From assembly GCF_000239815.1 (NCBI RefSeq), contig NZ_CAFK01000299.1, positions 1 to 64,000 on the forward strand: DNA of 64,000 nt. The letters are read 5' to 3'. Shown here piece by piece: positions 25,600 through 33,891 of this stretch (position 1 is the first letter of the stretch; every line of letters starts with the position of its first letter). The notes under the pieces are model-generated. The model was not told where the DNA came from. It was given only the letters and a program-made list of their open reading frames with translations, and ran no database searches. Made by a program: the position numbers and the translations under genes. This stretch comes from Bradyrhizobium sp. STM 3843 (lineage in GTDB: Bacteria; Pseudomonadota; Alphaproteobacteria; Rhizobiales; Xanthobacteraceae).

Positions 25600-25980
25600 T
25601 CAGGACGCAGCGACCGGGTATGCGACGGTCGACAGCAAAGCCATGGCGGGCTGGCGCGAGTCCAGCCTCGTATGCTGAACCACCACCGGAGCGCTTGCCT
25701 CGATCAGAGAGGCATAACTGGTGTCGCGCGGCACTGGCGCCGGATCGGTCAGGTCGTTGAAGCGCATGTGGACGGTGCGCCGGCTCGGAACTGTCAGCCG
25801 ATAGGGGCCGATCGGTTCGCGGTCGCGAAAGAACAGCGTGATCTTGATCTCGGCGTCCCTGTCGCTCGCGTTCAGGAAGCAGGCCGCCTCGTGCGAGACA
25901 AGGTCATGCGCCTGGCTGACGCTGCCGCTTGGAATGTAGCCCTCCGGGATCGCCCACACTGTGCATCCGACCGCTTCCAT
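25600..25980 (-). CDS. sensory rhodopsin transducer-family protein (ASRT homologue)
   Basis: A 126-aa soluble beta-rich protein closely resembling the transducer of Anabaena sensory rhodopsin: WAIPEGYIPSG, SHEAACFLNASD, EPIGPYRLTVPSRRTVHMRF, NDLTDPAPVPRDT, VVQHTRLDSRQ and ALLSTVAYP appear in the same order. GGAGG precedes the ATG. No rhodopsin gene is present in this window; instead it lies 27 nt downstream of a GMC dehydrogenase gene at the end of a six-gene catabolic operon. Members of this family outside cyanobacteria have been proposed to bind small molecules such as sugars, which fits this setting better than photosensing. Confidence 0.87.
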   Translation of the reverse strand: MEAVGCTVWAIPEGYIPSGSVSQAHDLVSHEAACFLNASDRDAEIKITLFFRDREPIGPYRLTVPSRRTVHMRFNDLTDPAPVPRDTSYASLIEASAPVVVQHTRLDSRQPAMALLSTVAYPVAAS

Positions 25981-26007
25981 CTCACGCCTCCACTGCCGGC
26001 CCTCTCA

Positions 26008-27720
26008 TTATGCTGTTGATGCTGTTGCATCCGTGGTCGCCGATATCGGTGCCGAGCTTCTGCGGGCCGAACGGTTGAGCTCGCCTCGGCGCGCCATCGC
26101 GCGAATCCGATCCGCGGTACGGCAGGCGATGGCCTGGATCGTGAGCGACGGATTGACTCCACCGACGGTCGGAAACACCGATCCGTCGCAGATCCACAGG
26201 TTCGGAATATCCCAGCTGCGGCAGTCCGCGTTGACGACGCTGGTTCCGGCATCATCCCCCATCCTGGCGGTGCCGTTGAGATGACAGGTGTCATCCTCCT
26301 GGATCCAGAGATCCTTTGCACCGGCGGCCTGCAGCGCCCGGCTCATGAATTTGAGCGAATGATCGATCAGCCGCTTGTCATTGTCGCACCAGGAATAGGT
26401 GACGCGCGGGATGCGCAGGCCATATTGGTCCACCTCGTCCGCCAACGTGACGCGGCTCGTCTCCTGCGGCAGCATCTCGCCGACGATCTTCAGGCCGACG
26501 ACGTGATTGTAGTTCTTCATCTCCTCGACCAACGGCCCGCCCCACAATCCGTGCGCGCTGGCCTGGGTATTGGCCCAGAGTTGCGGCAGAGGGCCCTGGC
26601 TCATATAGGCGTAGCCGCCGAAGAAATCCTTGCCCTTATCGGCGTAGTTCCAGTGCTCGGTGATCGCGAGCGACGGCGGGCCCTTGTAGGACCGGACCTC
26701 GTCGTCCATGACGCCCCAGACCGCCTGATTGGATTGCGTCATCAGGTTCTTGCCGACCAGGCCTGAGCTGTTGGCGAGGCCGTCGCGATATCGGTCAGTC
26801 GCCGAATTCAACAACAGCCGCGGCGTCTCGATGGCGTAGCCTGCAACCACGACGTTGCGCGCGCGCTGGAAGTGCCAGCCGTCGTCACGATGATAGTGAA
26901 CGCCTGAGACGAGGCCGTTGTCATCGACCTCGATGCGCCCGACCATGGCGAGATCGCGGATTTCAGCGCCGGCCGCGAGCGCGCGCGGAATCCACGTCAC
27001 CAACGCGCTCTGTTTGGCATTGGTCGAACAGCCGGTGACGCAGAAGCCGCGATAGACGCAGGGATGCGCAAGCCCGCGCGGGGCTGAAATCGTGGCGAGC
27101 GGCGTTTCGGTCCAGTCGATGCCGAGCGCCTCGCAACCTTTGGCAAGCGCGCGCGCGGCGGCATTGAGCGGATGCGCGCGATACGGATAGCGCGGTCGCG
27201 GCGGTCCCCACGGATAGGTCACGGGACCCGAGATCTTGAGCGCCTGCTCGACCTCGGTGTAGTAGTCCCACATCTCGCGCCAATCGAGCGGCCAGTCGGC
27301 GCCATAGCCGAGCACGGTGCGCGACTTGAACCATTCGGGCCGGAAGCGAAGCGACACCATGGCGAAATGGACCGTCGAACCGCCCACCGCCTTGCCGCTG
27401 TTGTTGCTGCCAAGCTGCAACGGATTGGCGCCGTCCACGATACGATCATCGGTCCAGTAGAGTTTGGTCTGCTCGGCTTCATCAGACGCGAAATCTTCAA
27501 GCGGGCGGAAGTACGGACCGGCATCGAAGGCGACGACGGAGAAACCGTATTCGGCGAGCTTACAGGCCAGTGTGCCGCCGCCGGCACCGGTGCCGACGAT
27601 GACGAAATCGACCGGCTCGTCATTTCGGTATTCCCGCATCGGCACCCAGCCGCCGGGGCGGAACACGTCGGGGGCCTGGCCTTGCCGCGCGCGCGGCATA
27701 TGTAGCGCATCATCGTACAT
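26008..27720 (-). CDS. GMC-type FAD oxidoreductase (gluconate 2-dehydrogenase large-subunit type)
   Basis: A 570-aa FAD enzyme of the glucose-methanol-choline family. The dinucleotide motif IVGTGAGGGTLACKLAEYG lies at about residues 35-53; further marks are the substrate-domain start GKAVGGSTVHF, CSTNAKQSALVTWIP and the C-terminal HLNGTARMGDDAGTSVVNADC with NLWICDGSVFPTVGG. ATG at 27720 lies inside the end of the small-subunit gene and gives the normal family start. Likely oxidises a sugar or aldonate. In the known enzyme the electrons leave through a multiheme cytochrome c subunit, which is missing from this operon. Confidence 0.85.
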   Translation of the reverse strand: MYDDALHMPRARQGQAPDVFRPGGWVPMREYRNDEPVDFVIVGTGAGGGTLACKLAEYGFSVVAFDAGPYFRPLEDFASDEAEQTKLYWTDDRIVDGANPLQLGSNNSGKAVGGSTVHFAMVSLRFRPEWFKSRTVLGYGADWPLDWREMWDYYTEVEQALKISGPVTYPWGPPRPRYPYRAHPLNAAARALAKGCEALGIDWTETPLATISAPRGLAHPCVYRGFCVTGCSTNAKQSALVTWIPRALAAGAEIRDLAMVGRIEVDDNGLVSGVHYHRDDGWHFQRARNVVVAGYAIETPRLLLNSATDRYRDGLANSSGLVGKNLMTQSNQAVWGVMDDEVRSYKGPPSLAITEHWNYADKGKDFFGGYAYMSQGPLPQLWANTQASAHGLWGGPLVEEMKNYNHVVGLKIVGEMLPQETSRVTLADEVDQYGLRIPRVTYSWCDNDKRLIDHSLKFMSRALQAAGAKDLWIQEDDTCHLNGTARMGDDAGTSVVNADCRSWDIPNLWICDGSVFPTVGGVNPSLTIQAIACRTADRIRAMARRGELNRSARRSSAPISATTDATASTA

Positions 27721-28378
27721 GGCGATTGGTCCTGGCGGCCTCACTCTCGTGCCCCGGTCTGGCTTCGGCCGCCTCCCATGGGTCGCGCTCATTGTAGTCG
27801 AGCCGCACATAGCCACGGGGGCTCGCCGGGCCGCCCCATCCGATTTCGTTCCAGGCGACGGGATGCGAGTAGTAGGCGAGCACGATGTCATGCAGCAGAC
27901 GGCGCTTGAAGAAGTCGCTACAACGCATGCTGCCCCATTCCGGCGCGTTCAATCGTCCGGCTTCTGCACGATGCAGCAGTTCGTCCTGCTGCGCGCCAGA
28001 CAGTCCCGCGAAGCGTTCACTGAAGGCGAGGCGTGCTTCAGCGTCGAGTGCGTGCAAGCCACGCCGCCACGCCTCACGCTCGCGCGGCATTCCGGCAAGG
28101 CGATAGCCGTCGGACACGCCCTCGTGCAGCTTGCGATCGATGAGCGCCGCCACCGGAATCTGGGGCCGCGAGGCCGGCTGCGGCACGATCCGCGCCGCGA
28201 TCGCGGTCAAGGTTTCGAACTCCTCCGCGGCGAAGAACAGCGGTTGCGAATCGATTGATAGACGCCGCGCGATGACCTCGCGCGTCTTGTCGTTCCACGA
28301 CGGCCCATTGCGCTTGGCGAGCACGTCGTAGTCCGGATACCGATCCTGAGTGATGCGATTGCGCGACCGGTCATGCAT
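27710..28378 (-). CDS. gluconate 2-dehydrogenase subunit 3 family protein
   Basis: A 222-aa small-subunit protein, paired with the GMC enzyme whose start it overlaps by 11 nt. The family pattern is visible in FFAAEEFETLTAIAARIVPQ, VAALIDRKLHEG, the conserved middle RLAFSERFAGLSGAQQDELL and FFKRRLLHDIVLAYYSHP. Related subunits carry a Tat signal and export the FAD subunit with them; no twin-arginine signal is obvious here, so export of this complex is uncertain. It overlaps the upstream membrane protein gene by 8 nt. Confidence 0.82.
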   Translation of the reverse strand: MHDRSRNRITQDRYPDYDVLAKRNGPSWNDKTREVIARRLSIDSQPLFFAAEEFETLTAIAARIVPQPASRPQIPVAALIDRKLHEGVSDGYRLAGMPREREAWRRGLHALDAEARLAFSERFAGLSGAQQDELLHRAEAGRLNAPEWGSMRCSDFFKRRLLHDIVLAYYSHPVAWNEIGWGGPASPRGYVRLDYNERDPWEAAEARPGHESEAARTNRHVR

Positions 28379-29354
28379 CTCGATGCTCCCTCATCAGGCC
28401 GAGCGCTGCGAGCCCTGCCAGAGCAAGCCCGGTGAAGCTCGGCGGCGCCGGCAATGGCGGCCCGTTCAACACGTTCTGGCTCCAATTGCGCCAACCGCCC
28501 ATGTTGCGGGAGACGCCATAGGCATGGAAGCCGACGCCGGCGAGGCCCATCGCCGTCAGCAGCCACATCCAGGCGCGGGTGAACGGATGGGCTCGGCCCT
28601 GGCCGCGCGCGGCCGCATTGAACAGCAGCGCGGCGCCGATCGGAGGCAGCGTCACCGGAACGGCCATGAACGGATTGTGGAACGCGCCGCGGAAATGCAA
28701 CAGCCCTGCCTCGCCGCTCGTGCCCAGCAGCCCTGCGCCGGTCACCGCCGCAATGGTGCGCGCGGCCGGCAGGCCGAACATCTCCGGTCGTGGTGATCGA
28801 GCGGTTTCCCGCACCCGTTCCGAGCAAAAGCCGAGCAGCCCCGACAACAGGATCGCCATCGGCGCGCCGAGCGGGGCGCCATAGAACAGGTTCTGCCAGC
28901 TGAAGCCGCCGACCTTTTTGGTGACATTGTAGAAATGGAAGCCTGTTCCAAGCAGGCCCGTGGCAGCTGCTAGCAGATAGCAACCATCGCGCAGCCTGTG
29001 CGCAAGCGGCCGCATGTCGGAGGTGCCGTGCAGGCTCGTCGCCAAAGTCAAGGCCGAGACGACAAGCGGCGTGTACATCGCCCTGTTCTTGAATGAGCCT
29101 CGGTAATGTTCGACGCTGCTGTCGGCGAGCACCGAAGCGGCCAGCATCCCCGCAGCACCGTTCAGCCGGCGCGCGGCCCGCACTGCGGTGCGCGGCTGCG
29201 GACCGGATCTTGGCAGCGCTGCTATTCTTTGTGAGCGAATTCGCGAACTCCCAGCCTTCGGAGCCAGGACCGCGGCTGCGGCCAGCACCGACAGCGCGAG
29301 ACCGGCCCCGGCAAGCACATCACGTTCGACTGCTCTGCTCATCTCGTTACTCAC
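28371..29354 (-). CDS. internally duplicated membrane protein in the GMC operon
   Basis: A 327-aa protein of unknown function with an N-terminal helix (about residues 13-30) and two similar halves. SSVEHYRGSFKNRAMYTPLVV is echoed by AGLLHFRGAFHNPFMAVPVTL, and GFHFYNVTKKVGGFSWQNLF by GFHAYGVSRNMGGWRNWSQN; each unit is followed by APLGAP or PPLPAP and a hydrophobic helix. The conserved His residues (HYRG/HFRG and FHFY/FHAY) could bind heme or metal. It overlaps both neighbours by 4-8 nt. Since the operon encodes a GMC dehydrogenase without a cytochrome subunit, this protein may anchor it or accept its electrons; that is inference. Confidence 0.7.
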   Translation of the reverse strand: MSNEMSRAVERDVLAGAGLALSVLAAAAVLAPKAGSSRIRSQRIAALPRSGPQPRTAVRAARRLNGAAGMLAASVLADSSVEHYRGSFKNRAMYTPLVVSALTLATSLHGTSDMRPLAHRLRDGCYLLAAATGLLGTGFHFYNVTKKVGGFSWQNLFYGAPLGAPMAILLSGLLGFCSERVRETARSPRPEMFGLPAARTIAAVTGAGLLGTSGEAGLLHFRGAFHNPFMAVPVTLPPIGAALLFNAAARGQGRAHPFTRAWMWLLTAMGLAGVGFHAYGVSRNMGGWRNWSQNVLNGPPLPAPPSFTGLALAGLAALGLMREHRDA

Positions 29355-30448
29355 ACCGCGTACCGCGCCGCATCGGCATGTTTGAACGTCAGCCCATGGC
29401 CCGGGCGAGACAGGTCGGGACTTATCTCCCCATGCTTCGGCTCAGGAGCCCCGTCGAACAACATGTGCTCGATGCGCACATGGTCATGAAACCATTCGAG
29501 ATGTCGCAAGCGCGGCGCCGCACACGCCGCATGCAGATGCAGCGACGGCGCGCAATGGCCGGATAGATCGATATGGAAGGCGTCGCACAGCGCCGCGATC
29601 TGCAGGAAGCCTGTGACACCGGCGCAGCGGGTGATATCGGCTTGCTGCACGTCGACCGCGCCGGCCTGCAACATCGTCCGCACGTAATCGGCCGAATAGG
29701 CATATTCTCCGGCGGCGATCTCAATGCGGTCAGGAGCACGCTCGCGAACGCGTCGCAACCCTGTGAGATCGTCGGACGAGACCGGCTCTTCGAACCAGCT
29801 CACCCCGAGCTCAGCAAACACCTCGGCGAGCTGAAGCGCCTGCTTGACCGTGCAAGCACCGTTCGCATCGACGAATAGCTGAGCCTGATCGCCGATTGCG
29901 CGCCTTGCGACCTCCGCCCGATGCGGATCGCGGTCCGGCTCCGAGCCGACCTTCATCTTGACGTAACGACAGCCCTGCTCGGTCACCCAGCCAGAGAGTT
30001 GCTGGCGCAGTTGTTCGTCCGAATAGCAGGTGAAGCCACCGCTCCCATAGATCGGCACCTCGGTGCGATAGCTCCCCAGCAGCGAAACCAGGGGCAGATC
30101 CAACAGCCGGGCCTTGAGATCGTAAAGCGCGGTATCGATCGCCGAAATTGCCGTTGCGGCCAGACCTTCCCGTCCGATGTTACGCACGGCCTGCTGCATG
30201 GCCAGCCAAGCTGCCTCTGGAGCGAGCGCATCGCGACCTTCGATCAATGGCCCGAGCTTCTCTTCGATCAGCCCGACGATGCAGCGATGCGAATAGGTGT
30301 AGCCGGTGCCCACCTTGCCGCTGCCGGCGATCTCGACCAGCACCAACGTGGTCGAATTCCACTGCATGGTGCCGTCGGCCTCGGGCGCATCGGTTGGGAT
30401 TTCGAACGCCCGCGCGCGCACTCTCCCGATTGGAACAGCCGTCGGCAT
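29351..30448 (-). CDS. mandelate racemase/muconate lactonizing enzyme family (enolase superfamily)
   Basis: A 365-aa enolase-superfamily enzyme. The N-terminal cap domain spans about residues 1-120 and the barrel about 130-350. Catalytic features: VKMKVG (KxK base), metal ligands in LFVDANGA, WFEEPVS and IAAGEYAY, and an opposite-face His in LSGHCAPSLHLH. This set fits sugar-acid dehydratases or racemases of the family. Substrate is not predictable by eye, but with a gluconate-type dehydrogenase in the operon an aldonate or sugar acid is likely. The start shares one base with the upstream stop; overlap with the next gene is 4 nt. Confidence 0.85.
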   Translation of the reverse strand: MPTAVPIGRVRARAFEIPTDAPEADGTMQWNSTTLVLVEIAGSGKVGTGYTYSHRCIVGLIEEKLGPLIEGRDALAPEAAWLAMQQAVRNIGREGLAATAISAIDTALYDLKARLLDLPLVSLLGSYRTEVPIYGSGGFTCYSDEQLRQQLSGWVTEQGCRYVKMKVGSEPDRDPHRAEVARRAIGDQAQLFVDANGACTVKQALQLAEVFAELGVSWFEEPVSSDDLTGLRRVRERAPDRIEIAAGEYAYSADYVRTMLQAGAVDVQQADITRCAGVTGFLQIAALCDAFHIDLSGHCAPSLHLHAACAAPRLRHLEWFHDHVRIEHMLFDGAPEPKHGEISPDLSRPGHGLTFKHADAARYAV

Positions 30449-32223
30449 CAGTCTTTCCCGGGCAGAACGCTGGTCACCAGTTCCTTGGCGCTGTTCTTCA
30501 GCACGCTGGTCAGCTCAGGCTCGGACGGAATCATGCTGATGAAGTTCTTGGCCTCCTTCAGCGTGATGTGCGGCGGCAATGGCGGCACATTGGGGTCCGT
30601 ATAGGCCTCCAGAATCACCGGTCGATCTGCGGCGAGCGCCTGGTCCCACGCCGCGCCCACACGGTCGGGATTGTCGACAAAGATGCCCTTCAAACCGAGC
30701 AGCTCGGCGTAGCGGTGGTAAGGAAAATCCGGGATGCTCTGCGTCGACAGCGTCTTGCCAGAGCCCAGCTGGATGCGCTCTTCCCAGGTGACCTGGTTGA
30801 GATCGCGGTTGTTGAGAACCAGCACGATCAGGCGCGGGTTGGACCACTCCTTCCAATATTTGGAAATCGTGATCATCACGTTGAGGCCGTTCATCTGCAT
30901 GGCGCCGTCGCCCATGCAGGCAATCACGGTCCGCTCCGGATACGCCATCTTGCCGGCGAGCGCGTAAGGCGTGCCGGCGCCGAGCGACGCCAGGCCGCCG
31001 GAGAGCGAGGCTTTCATGCCGCGTCGCATCTTCAGATCGCGCGCATACCAGTTGGCGACCGATCCGGAGTCGGCCGTGAGGATCGCGTTGTCGGGCAGAC
31101 GCGGCGACAGCTCCCAGAACACCCGCTGCGGGTTGAGCGGCTCGGCCGAATCCATCGCGCGGCGCTCTAGCGTCTTCCACCATTCGCGCACGTTTCCCTC
31201 GATCTCGTGGCGCCAGCTCCGGTCCTGTTTCTGCTCGAGCAGCGGCAGCAGCGCGCGCAATGTCGTCGCACTGTCGCCCACGAGGTTGACCTCCATCGGA
31301 TAGCGCAGGCTGAGCCTGCTACTGTCGATATCGATCTGGACGCCGCGCGCTGAGCCCGGCTTTGGCAGAAACTCGCTATAAGGAAAGGCCGACCCGACCA
31401 TCAGGAAGGTGTCGCAGCTCTTCATCAGGTCCCAGCTCGGCTTGGTGCCGAGCAGACCGATCGAGCCGGTGACGAAGGGCAGATCGTCCGGCACCGCCGC
31501 CTTGCCGAGCAGCGCCTTAGCCACACCGGCCTGCAGCCGTTCAGCGACGGCGATAACCTCATCGGTCGCCTCCAGCGTGCCCGCGCCGACCAGCATAGCG
31601 ACCTTGCGGCCGCTGTTGAGAACATCCGCCGCTGCGCGCAGCTGCGCCTGATCGGGAAGACGCGCCGGACCCGCATAACCGACCCCGGTGTGGGTCGCAC
31701 CATGCGCCAGCGGCGGGTCCTCATAGTCGAGCTCCTGCACGTCCTTCGGCAGGATGACGCAAGTCACCACACGCTTGCTATGCGCGATGCGAACCGCGCG
31801 ATCGATCAAATGCCGGACCTGCTCGGGTACGCTCGCTTGCTCGACATATTCGGCGACGTCCTTGAATAGGGTCTTGAGATCGACCTCCTGCTGGTAGCTG
31901 GCGCCGATCGATGTTCTGGCTGCCTGGCCGACCAGCGCGACCACCGGCACGTGATCCATCTTGGCATCATAGAGCCCGTTAAGCAGATGGATCGCGCCGG
32001 GCCCGGATGTCGCGTAGCACAATCCGACCTGGCCGGTGAACTTGGCATGTGCCGAGGCCATGAACGCCGCCATCTCCTCATGCCGCACCTGGACATAGGT
32101 CATGGTCTCCTTGGCCTTCTCGAGGGCGACGTCGAGTCCGCCCACACCGTCGCCCGGATATCCATAGACGCGGTTCAATCCCCATTCGGACAATCGGTGC
32201 CAAACGAATTCGCTGACGTTCAT
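30448..32223 (-). CDS. thiamine-diphosphate enzyme, pyruvate oxidase/acetolactate synthase-like
   Basis: A 591-aa ThDP-dependent enzyme. The PYR domain holds the catalytic Glu in VRHEEMAAF (about residue 46), a middle domain follows (about 190-330), and the PP domain has the ThDP-magnesium motif starting CMGDGAMQMNG and ending VLVLNN. ATG at 32223 is chosen over 32247 because GAGG lies about 9 nt upstream. Its sequence is closer to pyruvate-oxidase-like proteins than to biosynthetic acetolactate synthase, and no regulatory subunit is adjacent. As first gene of the six-gene operon it may process an alpha-keto acid from the pathway. Substrate uncertain. Confidence 0.83.
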   Translation of the reverse strand: MNVSEFVWHRLSEWGLNRVYGYPGDGVGGLDVALEKAKETMTYVQVRHEEMAAFMASAHAKFTGQVGLCYATSGPGAIHLLNGLYDAKMDHVPVVALVGQAARTSIGASYQQEVDLKTLFKDVAEYVEQASVPEQVRHLIDRAVRIAHSKRVVTCVILPKDVQELDYEDPPLAHGATHTGVGYAGPARLPDQAQLRAAADVLNSGRKVAMLVGAGTLEATDEVIAVAERLQAGVAKALLGKAAVPDDLPFVTGSIGLLGTKPSWDLMKSCDTFLMVGSAFPYSEFLPKPGSARGVQIDIDSSRLSLRYPMEVNLVGDSATTLRALLPLLEQKQDRSWRHEIEGNVREWWKTLERRAMDSAEPLNPQRVFWELSPRLPDNAILTADSGSVANWYARDLKMRRGMKASLSGGLASLGAGTPYALAGKMAYPERTVIACMGDGAMQMNGLNVMITISKYWKEWSNPRLIVLVLNNRDLNQVTWEERIQLGSGKTLSTQSIPDFPYHRYAELLGLKGIFVDNPDRVGAAWDQALAADRPVILEAYTDPNVPPLPPHITLKEAKNFISMIPSEPELTSVLKNSAKELVTSVLPGKD

Positions 32224-32585
32224 AGGCGTGATCCTCGATAGCCGCATCGCTACTCTGTCGAGCCAACGTGCGACCGCGCCAAATGTTGCGCCCTTAATGT
32301 TTGTTTAGATTGGCATCGCCAACTAATAGCCTCGCCAAAGACCACCGCTCCCGCGGCACGCTTCTGCGCCCGGAAGAGAGAGGCATCTTCCGAGCGCGGA
32401 ATGCGCAGCGCGGCTCATCGCTCAAAGCTGCTGGAACGCCGTTCGTCCGAACGGCGAGAAGAGAATGCTCATCGTCTCAATCGGCCGATGAGCAGGCACG
32501 CTCAACCACAAATGCGGTCATCCAGCTCGCGCAAGGAAGCGGCGACCAGCAGGAACGCACCTCGGTTTCAGCCGGAACCGTCACT
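32224..32585. other. 362-bp gene-free spacer with a perfect hairpin
   Basis: I see no convincing coding region here. It holds the promoter region of the ThDP-enzyme operon and a perfect inverted repeat CGCCGTTCG-TC-CGAACGGCG at 32437-32456. No T-run follows on either strand, so a terminator call is not supported; a regulator site or RNA structure is possible. Confidence 0.5.
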
Positions 32586-32987
32586 TCATTTCGACGGAGT
32601 TTGCGCCGCAGAGCTGCTGCCCGTCGTGGCGTGAGACGCGCTTCCGGAGTTCGAGCCCGTCGTCTGCTCCGCTTCAAACATCGACATCCCATGCGGTCCA
32701 ATCGTCATGAGGATCGGATTGCCATCCTTCGTCTTGGCTTGAACCACAAACGATTCGGCGACCACCTTGACATCGGTGAATCCGGCATTCTTCAGATCCT
32801 GCTGGATCTGTTGCGCCGCCGCGAGCTTCTGCGTCGCCGACTGGCCCGATTGCTGCGCTGAGCTCTGCGCGCCGGTCGTGGCTTGCCCCGTACCTTGGGT
32901 GGAGGGTTGGCCTGTACCCTGGGCGAATGCCGGGGCGGCGACCGCAAGGGCCGCAATAGCGCAGGCGGTCACAAGCACGTTTCTCAT
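32586..32987 (-). CDS. small exported protein with PepSY-like domain
   Basis: A 133-aa secreted protein. The ATG at 32987 has AAAGGA 7 nt upstream; the ATG at 32993 would be too close to it. A signal peptide (MRNVLVTACAIAALAVAAPAFAQ in pieces) is followed by a Gly/Thr/Gln/Ser-rich linker (residues 24-50) and a compact domain (about 55-105; QQIQQDLKNAGFTDVKVVAES, FVVQAKTKDGNPILMTI) that resembles a single PepSY-like beta-alpha unit. The tail is again Ser/Thr/Gly-rich. Function unknown. GGAAC-N17-CGCT at 33050-33025 on this strand is a near match to an EcfG stress promoter. Confidence 0.72.
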   Translation of the reverse strand: MRNVLVTACAIAALAVAAPAFAQGTGQPSTQGTGQATTGAQSSAQQSGQSATQKLAAAQQIQQDLKNAGFTDVKVVAESFVVQAKTKDGNPILMTIGPHGMSMFEAEQTTGSNSGSASHATTGSSSAAQTPSK

Positions 32988-33024
32988 CTGCATGTCCTTT
33001 CGTCTGAAGAGACTACAGACCTAT

Positions 33025-33050
33025 AGCGAGGAAGCCTGCTGCAACGTTCC
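33025..33050 (-). promoter_or_regulatory. candidate EcfG-type promoter of the small exported protein
   Basis: On the minus strand GGAAC (33050-33046) is followed by 17 nt and CGCT (33028-33025), one base off the EcfG -10 CGTT. It lies about 40 nt before the start codon. Weak evidence. Confidence 0.3.
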
Positions 33051-33195
33051 TCGCGCGCGCGAACAGACGCGCCGAACTTTGTACGCCGACGGACGGCTCA
33101 CCAGCCCACCGGAACACAGTCCGCGCGAGCAATGTGATGGAAAAAACGGCGGGCGTAATGCGGAACGGAAAACGGACTGATGCGGCGACCAGACA

Positions 33196-33891
33196 CTATC
33201 CGTCGCGGCCGAAGCGATCATCGATGTAGCGCCGGAGCGCGGCGGCCGCGTTCAACATGTGAGCGCGCATGCGGCGTGCGGCCGCCTCGCCATCGCCCTC
33301 GGCGATCGCCTGCATGATCGCATCATGCTCCTCCCGCGACCGACGGATGCGGTCGCCTTGGCGCAGTTGGGTCCGGCGAAAGGCGCTCAACCGCGCACGG
33401 ACGTCCTGGGCCTGCTCGGCAAGGAAGGAATTGTGCGTCGCCCGGTAAATGGCTTCGTGGAACTCGCGGTTGAACGCGTCATAGGCATCGACATCGTTCG
33501 CCTCGACCATCTTCAGCGAAGCCTCATGAAGTTCGATCAGATGACTGCGCTCGAGCGGCGTCATGCGATAGGTCGCGAGCCTGACGCACATGGCCTCCAC
33601 TTCGGCACTGGTCTCGAACATGTCCATGATGCGCTCGGGTGTCATCCGGGCAACGACGACCCCGCGACGTCCTCGGACTTCGACCAGCCCGCTGACCACG
33701 AGTTGTCGAAGCGCCTCCCGCACGGGCGTGCGGGAGGCGCCAAAACGATCGGCAAGCTGTTGCTCTTCGAGGGCCGAGCCGGCAACCAGTGAGCCTGACG
33801 CGATCTCGTCCGTGAGCGCGTTTCGGATACGATCGGAGAGCAGCCCTCCATCGTCTTCGGCTTCGGTTGCGACTTTGAACAGACCTGCCAT
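33196..33891 (-). CDS. GntR family regulator (FCD domain), probable malonate regulator
   Basis: A 231-aa FadR-subfamily GntR regulator. The winged helix covers residues 18-85, with LADRFGASRTPVREALRQL as recognition region, and the all-helical FCD ligand domain covers 95-220 (FETSAEVEAMCVRLA, HEAIYRATHNSFLAEQ). His residues of the FCD pocket suggest metal-assisted binding of a small carboxylate. It starts 1 nt after madM and is the last gene of the divergent madL-madM-gntR operon, so it most likely senses malonate or malonyl-CoA and controls both directions through the TATGCAT-like sites at 35141-35243, analogous to MdcY/MatR. Confidence 0.83.
   Translation of the reverse strand: MAGLFKVATEAEDDGGLLSDRIRNALTDEIASGSLVAGSALEEQQLADRFGASRTPVREALRQLVVSGLVEVRGRRGVVVARMTPERIMDMFETSAEVEAMCVRLATYRMTPLERSHLIELHEASLKMVEANDVDAYDAFNREFHEAIYRATHNSFLAEQAQDVRARLSAFRRTQLRQGDRIRRSREEHDAIMQAIAEGDGEAAARRMRAHMLNAAAALRRYIDDRFGRDG

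Noticed and set aside
25600-25980. A light-sensing rhodopsin/transducer system
   Set aside because: No seven-helix retinal protein with a Schiff-base lysine is encoded in the window; the operon setting is metabolic.
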